Below are positions 38,022-50,142 of a stretch of 64,000 nt of DNA, piece by piece. The stretch is from contig NW_026570260.1 in NCBI RefSeq assembly GCF_019649055.1, forward strand, positions 620,001-684,000, written 5' to 3'. Both the position numbers and the translations under genes were made by a program. The notes under the pieces are model-generated. The model was not told the origin of the DNA. It did no database searches and saw nothing but the letters and a program-made list of their open reading frames with translations. Each line of letters starts with the position of its first letter. The first letter of the stretch is position 1. Origin of the DNA: Paramacrobiotus metropolitanus (lineage: Eukaryota; Tardigrada; Eutardigrada; Parachela; Macrobiotidae).

Positions 38022-39545
38022 ATGTTGCTCTCAGCATTAAAACATTAGGACAATTTTCTGAAAAACGACTCGGGAATGTTGTTATTTGACTTGTTCTTGA
38101 TAACATACGTTGATAATCTCGAATTTAAAATTTCGAATACCATAACTCGTTGTCGTGACTCGTGAGCACCGTATATGCTCATAAAGTCAAAATCGAACTC
38201 CACAGTACTGTATTCCCGTCATAAGTACTTGTTCTGTAAACGTTACGTGCTGTCTTCAAAGGGAATGCTTGGCGCGCTACGCCACAATCGCACACGCTGA
38301 ACGGCAGGAAGGCATCTGTCTCGTGACAGACCGGAAACGACCAAGAGCTGCGCCAGACTCTTAACAAAAAGGTCAAAAGGCTCCCCTTTCTGCCAGCTCC
38401 TCGCCTCGGTATTCGATCGGCTTGAAACTCAATTGCTGGCCAGCGCCGTTGCTGGTTGTGTCTCCCCATTGCTACGTGCTGGAAACGCTGGTTACTTCGA
38501 AACTTGTTTCTCTTATTAGTGGCAACCCTTCATAAATCAGAATAAAACGTTTTCTTTGGAGTTCGATTGTCAGGCGTAATTGATTGAGTGATGGACTACA
38601 TGCAGTGTTAGGAACGTCCTGTTTGCTGCTCTCGCCCAGCTGCTGTGGCTGAGTCGTAATTGAGCAAATGAGCCACTACTGCAGTGCAGCGCCAGGCAAA
38701 CGCACGGACTCCCCATCTCATGTTTACTTCTCCGTCAAGTACGGCATTATCATGCACGCAGCCCCCGACCCATGTTTCATTCATGAAGATTCCCCGCGCC
38801 ACTTGTGGGGCTTATTCAGACGCGTGCTGCTGGACCGCCTGACACGCGCAGGCAACGCGACAAGCAGTCCATTTGCGTCATCCTCTTCCTGCATGTTGCA
38901 CGACCGGTGAAATCCGCACCTATCGCACAAACCCTGTATTCACACCTACTGGTTAAACTGCGGTGGACAGCGCGCGTCAATGACACGCACAGTTATTTTA
39001 CCAAATCACATACTTGCCGCGCATTAAAAACTTCCCGGTTTGCTCGAGGGCTATATCGAGGTTGTACAGGGATTGTTGTGCTTTGCGACACGTTTTGGTT
39101 GCCTGCGCCAGGAATTGGCGTCGGTTTGGTGTGACAGCAGCAATCGAGGCTGGAGAGTGGCGGCATTTGCAGGCATTTGAAGGGATTGCATCTTTTGCCC
39201 ATCGCCAAGGAGAGAAATGTCAGTGGCACTGCAGTGCGGCGCTGAGTGTTGTAAGTGTTGGGGACCGGCAACGTTAACGTTGCGAGGAGTTGTGCATGCG
39301 CATCGCATCTCGCTGCTAGTGGCAATCAGTCGCAGCGCCGTTGCGGATCATTTGGCCGTTTAACGCAATCCCGACATCCTCTGGCATAAATAAAGCGGCA
39401 ATTGATTCATTGTCTCTCATTACGCGGATGAGCAAGCGGGCGAGCGGCCAGCTGATTGATTCGCAGTGTGCAACAGTGTCAATGGGATTTGATTGCGTAT
39501 CTGCTGTTTTCTAACCGTTTCGTGTGCACCGGTATCTATGCAAAA
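38022..39545. promoter_or_regulatory. Head-to-head interval between RFX-like and G-alpha genes
   Basis: About 1.5 kb of non-coding sequence between divergently transcribed genes. Open frames here lack domain features. Promoters are expected but no specific element was identified. Confidence 0.35.
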
Positions 39546-42500
39546 ATGTCCAAGCAGTGGAAGGATATGTGCAAGAAGATCTTCACCACAAAAGACACTA
39601 ATTTTGAGCGTGAACAGGAGGACTTCCACCGGACGTATCGATTGTTACTCCTCGGTAAGCGGCGACCGGCTATTCTTTTCCCATGCAAACCCGCCTAATT
39701 TAGCCCATCGTATTTCTCTGCAAATGCAGCATCATATTATTTTAACTAACAAAAATGCCGGTCAGTGCTGATTAAACTGCTACATGTGTTAAGGCAAAAA
39801 CATATATACTTCTCCAATACGAGATCAAGTAGCATTGTTAAGCATTGATAGTTTTTTAAAGTGTCTTTATTGAGGTTTTCATTACAATTGAAATATATGC
39901 ATAACAATATTCTGCTGCTTTTATTGCTAAAGCAATCAATATAATATTGCATTAAAAATAAGTCTGAGTAATTGTTAATCCACGTGCTTATTTAGAGAAT
40001 GAACTTCGTTGTTAATTCCATCTTGTCATAATGCTTGATATTTTTTGAACAGGCACCAAGGAATCCGGTAAAACAACCATTATGAAGCAGATGAAAATTC
40101 TCTATGGAGCGGGATTTAATGAAGTGTGAGTCAATAAAATTTGACAGCAATTAAATGTGGCGTCGAATGGGTATAAATATCGCGGCCGTATTTGTGTATG
40201 TTATGCATATTGTGGTGCCTGATGCTGGTGGAGGCGATGTAATTCGATTCCATGGAACGCACAATATTACAATATCCAATTTCCGCTCCCGTTTCCACAC
40301 AGCAATTACAACCGACTAACCAGTGCCCAGAAATTTTACCCGAACTTTTCAATTCTGAAAAAACCAGACATGCCTTTTTTAAGCCCTTGTCGTAAGACCG
40401 CAATTAAAATAGTCGAAAAAACGCTCACGCGTTTGCAACTACAGATTGGGCATAGCCTTGCAATTTAAGTAATGTGTTACTGAAATCTGGCAGATTCAGA
40501 AAATTCTCCAGATTTTCCGACCGAATTTTCGTATGCAGTAATTTTTAATTGTTTTCTTTGTTGGTTAGTTGTTATGTACATACCGAATATTTTAGTTCAG
40601 CGGTAATTTTCCACAAATAATTGCATGGTTTATCCTTTGTTCATCGCGTAAGTATTGTAATTCGGTAGCATAGCTCGTCCAACCGAAGGTGCCATCTATG
40701 CCCTGTATCTGTAGATTCTGTACAAAGGGCCGGAGCGCGAAGCGAAGGGTGTAAATTAAGTGTCTGTTTAGAATTCCGCGGACATCCCGGCTGGCAGTGA
40801 TGCTCTACAGTGCGGCGGTGCGATGGCAGGAGCAGCAGCCGCGTGAGATGCGTAGACAGTGGTGAAATTAGAAAGTGGTCCCATTAGTCGTTAAGGTTGG
40901 AAATGCGGACAACTTCCGCTTGCCAAATTGACTGCTGGCCCCATCAGCCACATCTGGCACGCGCACGCACCACAATCTTAGCGAATTTCCTCTGTTCTAA
41001 CGCTCGTGGCTGATGTGGACTGCAGCTCACATGCCGGTGCCGGTCTCCGCCGGCTTCCGCTCAGCAAACCCATCTGAACAAACACCGATACCAAATAGAT
41101 AGATAGATACGATACAAACTCAATTTAATTGCCATCCTCTTTTATTGCATTCAATCTCGGCAATCTGTGCCGCTGCGGTACTGGCGCTGCCGTCATGTGT
41201 TGGGTCAGTTGTTTTTTTCGCGCGTCACAGTGACGAGCACAGATTAGAACGATCAGACATCCCAATACGCCGGTATGTTCGCTGATGATAAATGCAGACA
41301 GTAGAGACGTAAAACTGCAATGTTACAAAAAAAATTAAAAATCAGTTATATTAATTAACGCAAATAATCCACTGCATGACGCGCTAGGCCTTAACTGTGA
41401 ACAAAGGCAATTCCGAAATGGGACTGTAGGGTCTTTCGTTATTTACAAACGAGCATGGGTATACACCGCCGTTTCTTACCATCGATTCCGAATGTATTTA
41501 AATTCCCGAGTCAATAGGGGCATCCACAATTGGCATGGGCCGCCGCGTAGGAATAGTTCAGTTGTGAATCAGCGGTGTATACTCACTCCACCATACTACC
41601 TATGCGCATTACTTTGTGTTCGGCCAATCGATCGGCTAAACCAAAATGTTTCTCCTTGCGGAGCGGGTACTAATGCTAATGATGTTGACCTTTTCCTTGT
41701 ATCAGCAGAGTTCTAGCTGAACGCGAGCAACTTAATGCGGATGACACATTACGGACACTGAGCCGTGATTAGCATGGCATTAGCCGCAGCGAAGGGGCCA
41801 CAGATGACGGTTGACCTTTGACATTATACGTAGGCCTGAACTTTCCGGGCTTTGCTACTCGCAACAGTGTTTGTGTCGTTCTCTTGCTGCTCTTAAGAAT
41901 CTGATGGAGTGCAGTGTTACGTCAGCATTAGATCGTAGTCGCCGGTGGATCAGGTCGGCTGGAGAGCAGCCGACTGACGCATATTCCCCGTGAGCAATGC
42001 ATATGAGCGCGCACAAGTGTCCAGTTGTTGTCGTGATTTCAAGTAGTACTTTAGAGGATTGTAAGCGTGTTTGTCTTTTCCTTCACAGCCACCTTTAAGC
42101 TTTAATTCAGGTAATTGCTAGCGTTCAGGCGCAGGACAACACGAATCATTCGCAAATTTGCTTTGATTGTGCAGTGCACACCTTGCACAGCTCCATACGC
42201 ATTTAAATCGAAACGTTTGCAGTTATGACGAAATACACAATTGCTGTGGAATTTCAGGGAAAAGAAAGCATTTGTTAAAGACATACGCAACTACGTCAAA
42301 GAAATCGTGCAGGTATTGCAATTCAAAATGTAACTATCATAATAACCACCCTAAATGATTTCATAAAACGTTTTCCGAGGTTATAGCCTCGTGCTTCTAG
42401 TCCTAATCGTATAACATTATTCGACCGTTATGATCTTTGTTGTGCAACTTTTACTACCATTATCAGTGCTGCAATCTGATTTACTGTCGGAAAACTTAAT

Positions 42501-45500
42501 TACTCGTTCTTCGCTTTCTTTGATAGAAAACACTACACAGCGCCGCTGCACACCGCAACGGTATCCGTCTGGAGCGCACAGAAAATGACCGATACGTTGA
42601 GTATGTATTATCCCTGGACGCGGTAGAAGCAGTGGAAGCGCACGGGCCGGACGACGGGCACGTGCCGCTGCAGCTCAACGGCAACGACAGTCACACCGAT
42701 CTTGACCTGGTCACACCGGTCAGTGAAAACACTCACTCTGTTTTGGGAAAATAAATGATTATGGATGTTGTCAGGAGTTCTGGGAAGCCGCCCAGGCGCT
42801 GTGGACGGACCGGGGCTTCCAGGAGTTGTGCGGCCACAGTCCACAGTTTCAGCTGCTGGACAATGCCAAATAGTACGTCGCACGTGTGCATCTGTAGTAG
42901 TGTACCACAACACTTTATCTGTACTTCTAGTCTATTCATACATGCATATACTGTTTGTAATTTTGGTGGTGTGTGCATATGCATGCATGTTTCTGGATGT
43001 TTCCTTTGTAATCGTATTGTTTATGGTGTGCGTGTGCATGCACACGTGTGATATGCGGGACAAGAGGAAGCCGGGGCTAATCGATATCGCTGATCCCGCG
43101 CCGACCGGCGGACATCCAAGCGGAAAGTTCGTTTCGCTGCGCTGATCTGCACTGTGCCGCAGCAGAGCTATAGCACCGCTATCAGGGCTGCGTATCACTG
43201 CACAGTACGCACTGAACCTCCCATTGCTGGTCGCTATATCGAGAATTGATCTTTGCGCTGGGATGGTTCCTAATCGAGCCGACCATTTCCTATCAGATAA
43301 CGCCGTATATAACCATCATTTTTTTGCTAGCGTAGCTTGTAAGTTGTATTCATCTACATTGCCTTCTCATATTGATCACCAGAGGAACACACTTTCGATA
43401 TTATATAAGCACAAATGGCCAGATCATTTTTATGAAAATTTACAAAAACTGAAGAGGTTTCCAACTTGCCCGTTTGATCCTAAAATTACACGTTAAAAAG
43501 ACTTCTCATTTGCTGCTCAGCAAATCTGGGAAATCGCAGGTAATCTTTGAAAAATATTATATTACTAGTTTCAGACTCTTAATCAGAATCTATGTATTAA
43601 TTATCAAGTTAACAGCTGCTGTGCTAACTAAAATGTACAATTTGAACAAAGTCCAGATTGAACCGCGTTAAAAAATCAAAAGGCAAAAGAAACTTCTCCG
43701 ACGTTCTAGTTTGGATAGTGGGCTAATCAAACCGATAGCGGATGTTGGCGCATGTGGTCGGGACAGATGCAGATGAATGTATGTACACATTGGTAGCGCG
43801 TTTGTCTGTTAGAGATTACGCCTGTTGACACAGTTAACTCGCTGTCCCGAGTAAACATCCTCTTGTTCATGTGTCTCTCACGCCTGTCGTCATGGACATG
43901 TGCCGCAACCAGTGTGTCAACAGACACTATTAATACATACAATATGCGATTGTTCCTCGCAGTTTCCTGGACCGCATCCCGCTGATCCGCTGTCCAGATT
44001 ACCTTCCCGATGAACAGGTGGGCAGTATAGTATAATCGACATTAAACTAGCCAATACGTCGATCGATGCCTCAAGAGGGATTTGCGCTTAAAACGGCCCA
44101 ACTGAATTACAACTGCCGGCTTAGCATTGTCAAACGTGCTAAGCGTGACATATGACGCAATGAATAGGACGCTAGCGGCGCAATTGTTGTAATCCGCGGG
44201 TAAATGTCAGTGTGGAGTGTATAATGCTATTGATCTGTCCGCGTGGTTGGCAGGATATTCTACGGGTCCGCGTCCACTCCACCAACAGCATGGAGACCGT
44301 CTTCGCCATCGACCATATACGCTACCAGTGAGTGCTACAGATACACTAAAGGTCACGCTGAAGTATCCTGTAATCGCGGTTTAAAATGCCGAAGCAACCG
44401 GAAATGCATGAAAAACGTTTAACGCTGAAATAGGAAGAAACTGTAAACGTACATAATCAGTTGCAAGGGAGACAAATTGATGAGAAGTTAGTTCACATAT
44501 CTGTAGATGGTTAAAGAGTGTCTTCATGTTTAGTGTGTTCAACGTGGCCGGTCAGCGGGATCAGAAAGGCAAGTGGCTCCAGTGCTTCAACAACATCACC
44601 GCCATCCTCTTCGTGCTTCCCATGAGCGGCTACGATGTAGTCGTGCCCGACGAGCAGGACGAGACGCAGATGACCAACCGGCTGGCCGAGTCGCTCCACG
44701 TCTTCGCCATGCTATGGAACAGCAAGTACGAGTACATGTACAGAGTACATACAGCCAATTTAATGAAATTACACAATAATTGTGAATTACGTTTAATTAT
44801 TATTTCTCCGTGCCAGTTTCTTTCTCGTCTGTGGTGTTTTATGATACTAGCTCAGAGTCTTTATTGCTACGTTTGCAAATATTCTACGCTGCGTACAGGC
44901 TGATTTTTATTTTTCGTTATTTACAAACATAATTAATTGCTTTTGCAGATGGCTAACCCGTAAAACTGTGATACTCTTCCTCAACAAACTCGATCAGTTT
45001 CAGGAGAAGATCATCAGGAGCTGTAGTTCGCTGGAGGCCTTCTTCCCCAGCTACAAGGATTATTGCGTTCCATCTTCCGGTATACTTATCGCTAACCATT
45101 CTTTTTCATCCCCGAACAACAGAAAACTAAAACATTTTGAACTTGACAATGACAGCATGCAGCGTTCAGTATGTTCTTAACGTTGCCGCCGGAAGCCGGC
45201 ACAAAGTGCACTTGTTGCTAGCTGGAGCTAGGGCGATGTATATATGTGAGCAGTAGAAGCATATATAGCGCGGTGTATTTGTGACCGGAAGCGGCGGGAA
45301 ATTGGGCAGCTGCTTAACTGCGGCCGGGCATAAATCGGCCTCATCCATCACCCGGCATCGTCGACAGTTTTATGGGCCAATCTAATTCTGCATTCCACTA
45401 CACCAACCGCCCCCACTGCCGACTGCCGGCGGAAGAAGGGAGCGGGGAACAGCAAAAAACGCAGACTACACCATCCATCATCACGCAGATCATTCTCTGA

Positions 45501-46260
45501 CAAATGCACATTGCCCGGCTGTAATTACAGCCAGCAAGTAGCCCATGCCGCCGGCGCACACATCACTCTTCTTTTCCGCCTCATTTATTCCCATTATTTC
45601 AACTGATATGCAGCCCCTAAATTCCACTTAATTCCACCACATTCCATTTTTTTAGTTTTTTCTGAACCATGTTGAACTTGAAAATGATTTAGATGTACGG
45701 AAGAACTGATAGGTATATGTAAGAAAAAGTCGAATAAGTATTGTAATACAAGGTGTCATTACAAAAATCGCTGTCAAATAACTATGTACTTTAAAATCAG
45801 TTGAAAAATTCTATCATTATCGTTACAGCAATGACCTTGCCAGGAGATAACCTGGAATCACTACGAGCGCGATACTACATACGCCACGAAATAACGGTAA
45901 ATTTAACGACAACGGTATTTTTTGAGTTCGACCACAGAGAAATTGCAAGAATATCTGTACGGTATGCAGAGAAGTAGGTTCTACAAAAAGCCGATTTGGT
46001 TTTATCACGAATACACTATCTAATTTTCGGCAATTTTCATGTTCGGTGTGGAATGAAAACTTGGTAGAATATTGTAAAACGCAAATAAAGTGAACAGCGG
46101 CATGTTTTGACAGAGGATCACGTCAAGTTCCAACACGCAGCACGTTTGTTATCCGCACTTTACGGCGGCCATCGACGGGGAGGCGGTACGGCGGGTCTTT
46201 AACGACTGCCGCGACATTATCCAACGCTCGCAGCTGCAGCACACCCAGACCACTCTGTAG
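39546..46260 (+). CDS. Divergent Gs-like G-protein alpha subunit
   Basis: A heterotrimeric GTPase subunit. Exons: 39546-39654, 40053-40125, about 42258-42312, 42528-42719, 42774-42870, 43960-44019, 44253-44329, 44532-44726, 44949-45079, about 45842-45895, and about 46109-46260. Gs-type features are the exon ending RYYIRHEIT joined to [17 protein letters not shown], then [16 protein letters not shown] near the C-terminus, and the [14 protein letters not shown] region. The motifs are unusual: G1 is GTKESGKT (usual GAGESGKS); the catalytic Arg in LRVRVHST is kept, with the switch I Thr as Ser; G3 is NVAGQRD (usual DVGGQRD); G4 is NKLD; the guanine-base motif is TAAI (usual TCAV). The N-terminus MSKQWKDMC has no MG myristoylation site. 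No frame break. Coupling is unknown. Confidence 0.88.
40126..42257. other. Long second intron of the G-alpha gene
   Basis: A 2.1-kb intron, much longer than the neighbours' introns. It includes a short ATAG repeat at about 41096-41112. I see no exon or nested gene. Its size and position suggest possible regulatory content, which is inference. Confidence 0.5.
42950..43055. repeat. Alternating purine-pyrimidine tract in a G-alpha intron
   Basis: Two clusters of TG/CA alternation (tgtgtgcatatgcatgcatg at about 42970-42990 and gtgtgcgtgtgcatgcacac at about 43027-43047) lie in the intron between exons 42774-42870 and 43960-44019. Such sequence favours Z-DNA; any function is inference. Confidence 0.6.
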
Positions 46261-47485
46261 AATGCAGTGTACCCGGCTAATTGCTTGTTGATACGCGCTG
46301 TCCTGTGCAAACAGATCGAGTTTCCTATCCCTCAATCATGCCCATTCATGACCTTTATTTGTCCGACTAGCTGTTCTGATTAAAAATGCACATTTCTGTT
46401 TGTGTCGGCGTTTGATTGGCTTGATTATTGCAAGTAACAGATCTCCGTGTCGACTGCATAATCATTTACATTCAATAATGGTGCACTGTAGTGCAATATA
46501 CTGTACGTGCCGTCAAATTAAAGTACAGTAAAGTAATTGAGCACAGTAAATATTAACCAGCATTTCCATATCTGGGCATCCATGCCACAACAAAATTAAT
46601 TGTAAATATTTACAACACCTGGATTCAGCTGTTTTCTGAAGCATTATGTATCAAACAACAATTTTTACAGGTAGTTAAATATTATAAAAAGGTGAGTGGT
46701 CGCAGGCATGTCAAGATAAATTAAAACGAGTACTACATAGCGAGCAAAACTTTGGGGCCATGGACAAAGGTGAGTTTCATTGTAAGTAGTACCATGGTTC
46801 AGCCTATGGTGCATATATCTAGCAAGTCCATAAGTCAAGGGGCCATGGTAGGACAAAAGTCTAGCACCATCGTGTATTTGGGATAAATATTTAAGGCGGT
46901 CAAAATATATAAAATGTGATTAAATACTACAAATTAACGGCAGTCATACAGTATAAAGCATAACCTGTCTTACGGTTGCAAGAACAACGGCGCGTGTTAT
47001 ATTTTGTTTAGAAGATAATACCCATGCAATTAAGTACTTATGTAATGAAAGCATAAGTAAATTCACAAAAGGTCGTATTTTCATCATCAAAATCGAATTG
47101 GACTACAACCTTGACTGCCTAATTAGCTAAGGATCGAATTTCATTAATTTGATTTTTAGTGAAAATTAATTCGATTTTGTAAACTGACATGTAATTACGT
47201 ACTCTAATTACTCTAACGTTTAAAGTTGTTTCTAATAAAGCTGTTTCTTACATACATTTCTTGCACGACTTAATTGTTGCTAAAATAAAAACGTGCATCG
47301 GATAAGTCGATACGTAAAGTGCCGAAACCATCGTACTCCCTTAGCAACAACTAGCTCCCACCGACCGCGGCATACTGTTTTTATCTGCGCCGTGGACCAT
47401 CAGTGTAATCGATAGTGGAGTGGTTTCTTTAATCGGATCCATTACATTTGCACCATCTCCATAACAGTTACGCAACAACAATTTA
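46261..47485. other. Intergenic region between G-alpha and LRRC23-like genes
   Basis: About 1.2 kb, AT-rich. Several tacagta/tactgta words occur at 46495-46560. No gene recognised. Confidence 0.4.
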
Positions 47486-49831
47486 ATGGATGAAGAAGAG
47501 GGCGAGCAGCCGGAGTCACCGGAGGAAGGGTCGGAAGTGCAGCCGCCCCGCGTAGTGGAACCGCCCGAGCCCACACTAGCCCCGGACCCGGAGGATGTTC
47601 TGCTGAAGAGCGACGCCGATGCATTAGGTGCGACAAGAGCGCGCTGAACACTCCTCAATACATGCCGTAAGCAACTCCTGATTACATTAATGTTGATGTT
47701 ATGGGATGCTTCGTCATACTCATATTGAACTAAGTTTCACATGATTCCTGCACCTATTGCACCTGTATGACACTCCACATAGAGATATGTACAGTACGTA
47801 TCCCAGTCTACGCATTTTTAACAATCGCTAGTGCATCGCGTCCTAAAAACTCGCTGAAAGTAATGCGGAAATTCTTAATAGGAGAAATCAGCCGCTACGA
47901 TGCAACAGTAGCCTTGCACAAGAAGACAGTGGCATAGAAATGAAAATGAGCTGAAGAGGGAATGTAAGCAACTAAAGCATTTGAAAAAATTCATAGCGGA
48001 ACTACGTAAATATAACTATACTTAAATTGTATAATTATTCACATGGATACTGGAAATCCAGGATATCGTACATAATATTTTTAAAAGATGGCAAAGTCTT
48101 TACATTCCGGTCTATTGGCTGAAACGTTTGCGATTACGCGCTCTGGTATAGTCCTGTACGAGTATAGTTAATTAACCAATTTAGAGTGTTTAACCAATTT
48201 AGAGTGTTTGAATAAAGTAACCCTGTAATGTAACCCCATAATTCTTTTACCTAATGGTAACTGTAAAACTTGCTAGGTACAATCCTTTAGAAGCCTACTC
48301 CAGATATTTCAAGCGATTACGGTATTTAAAATGAATTTGCCCATTGGATTTAAAACTGTATTTTCGACAGGAGAAACGGATTGGCTGGAGCAGGCAGTGG
48401 ACATTGCCTATCACGCTCCCAACTTAACCGTTCCCCTCTACAAATTCATCCAGGAGGGCTACGGAAAGTTAGGACGTCGACTGAACCAGCCCCTACTGAC
48501 AGAGGGCCTGTCGATGCTGGCCAAGACCATTTCCGGTCTGGGACACGTCTTCGTCCGACTGGACCTGCCAGGTCGCTCCCTCGTCGACATCGCCGCCATC
48601 CAGCACCTCCAGCATTTGCGCTACGTCGCTCTGCCCGGCAACCATCTGCTTGATATCCGGCCGCTCAATCAGTTGCACTTCCTTATGCAACTCGATCTGT
48701 CCGATAACTATCTCCTTTCCATGCAGCCCTTGGAGGTAGCAATAGCGTCAGTGCTTGTACAACAGATTATAGATTATCAGCGCAATGTAAGGTTTAACTG
48801 CACATTATGGAGTCAGTATTTAGTTTTCAATCAACAAACTGAAAAAATAAAACGTAAAGTTTGGTTTTGGTTAGTTTGCAAAATTAACTGACTTAATAAG
48901 TTTATTCTTTGACAACGAGCGTTAATTCTCGTAGTCAAAGAGTAAACTTATTAAGTCAGTACTGTTATTAACAATATTCTTGCTAACAGTCCCAGTGTTT
49001 TCAGCATAGCGCCTTGTCACAGGAAATGTGCAAATACATTTACAAATTTTGTGTTAATTTATTAAGCTGGTGTTGCCTCGTAGCCGCACCCCTTCTTAAA
49101 GGTTATAAACGTGAGCAAAAACTTCTTGAAAGATTTGCGCGGTATTGAGGAGCAGCCGCATCTGCAGCGCCTGTACATTAGCTACAACAAGCTGTCGGCC
49201 TTCAACTTGTCGCAGACCAAGTTTCTTAAGGATCTCGATACACTGGAAGTGCGAAAAAACCGTCTGCGCACATTCGACGCCGTACTCCCTTCGCTGAAGA
49301 CGCTGTTTCTGGCGCAGAACTGCATTGACACTCTGGGTGAATTCTCTTGTACACCTAAGCTGGAGTTCATTGACTTACGGCGCAATAAAATCCGCTCGCT
49401 ACAGAAATGGCAGATTCCATATTTAAAGTACGTAATCAAAACGGCAAGCTCCGTTACACGCAAAAGAGAATATGCTTATACGTGATTGTGCATTTAATCG
49501 TACAACTATTAGTGAATGACCGGTTAATTAACGTACATCCATGTGCCAAGGAAAACTGCAGATCTTTGATTGTGGTAGATACCTGAATTTATCGTGGAAT
49601 TATTTGGAGAATCTGGAGGAAGTATTTGGTGTGTTGAAAGACTTACCGGAACTACAGACGCTGGTGATGAGCAATAATCCGGTGTGCGAGAACATGGAAC
49701 GGCTGCAACAGCACGCTATGGTTAGCTGTCCAGCACTGAAGCGCTGCAACCAGATGCTGGTCACCAAAGAACTGCGCCAGGAAGCAGCACAGCAACTGTT
49801 GGAAGAGGAAAACGACAAGCCCTCTGGCTGA
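47486..49831 (+). CDS. LRRC23: LRRC23-like leucine-rich repeat protein (axonemal radial spoke)
   Basis: LRRC23 is a radial-spoke component of motile cilia and sperm flagella. Exons: 47486-47627 (acidic MDEEEGEQPESPEEG leader), 48371-48736, about 49100-49430, and about 49573-49831. LTEGLSMLAKTISGLGHVFV followed by RSLVDIAAIQHLQHLRYVAL matches the LRRC23 start (EGLSLLCKTGNGLAHAYV, RDLTDIYLLRSYIHLRYV). Leucine-rich repeats follow: NHLLDIRPLNQL, NYLLSMQPLE, NFLKDLRGIEEQPHLQRLYI, LKTLFLAQNCIDTLGEF, LEFIDLRRNKIRSL, YLNLSWNYLENLEEV. The cap LQTLVMSNNPVCE ends in a Glu-rich helix like the family's. All splice phases join correctly. Orthology is likely but rests on pattern memory. Confidence 0.82.
48173..48208 (+). 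repeat. 18-bp tandem duplication
   Basis: The word taaccaatttagagtgtt occurs twice in direct succession (48173-48190, 48191-48208) in the first intron of the LRRC23-like gene. Confidence 0.9.
48887..48960. repeat. 74-base inverted repeat (hairpin) in an LRRC23-like intron
   Basis: Left arm 48887-48913 and right arm 48934-48960 are reverse complements over 27 bases with one mismatch. An inner acgag...ctcgt pair extends the stem, leaving a loop of about 8 bases. It lies in the intron between exons ending at 48736 and starting near 49100. It could be a small mobile element remnant or a structured RNA. Confidence 0.92.
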
Positions 49832-50142
49832 CCAGTGAATCAGATGAATTGTTGCTACGGTTTGATTATACAGTAACGACAAATACGCTTTGTGTATCTG
49901 GTGGTAGACCAAATGTATAAGGTGTCGCTGGAGTTATGCCGGGTTTATGTCTGTTCGCTGGAGGCCGCGACCAGTATCGCGCAATAACACTTCGTCCTAC
50001 TGGTAAACACGGGAGTGGTACTAGAATTACTGAACACTGTGAACAGCATCATAAAATACACACAAAACCACGTCTAAAAATCTGTCAAACAAACAGTTAT
50101 CATAATTTTATTACAGTATCAATTAATAAACTCAAGGCCCTG

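Noticed and set aside
38600-39325. Several overlapping frames of about 60-110 codons
   Set aside because: They occur on both strands, have no domains and lie in a promoter-sized gap between divergent genes.
47341-47658. Ser/Gly-rich minus-strand open frame
   Set aside because: It overlaps the acidic first exon of the LRRC23-like gene, which has a start, a donor and an in-phase partner exon.
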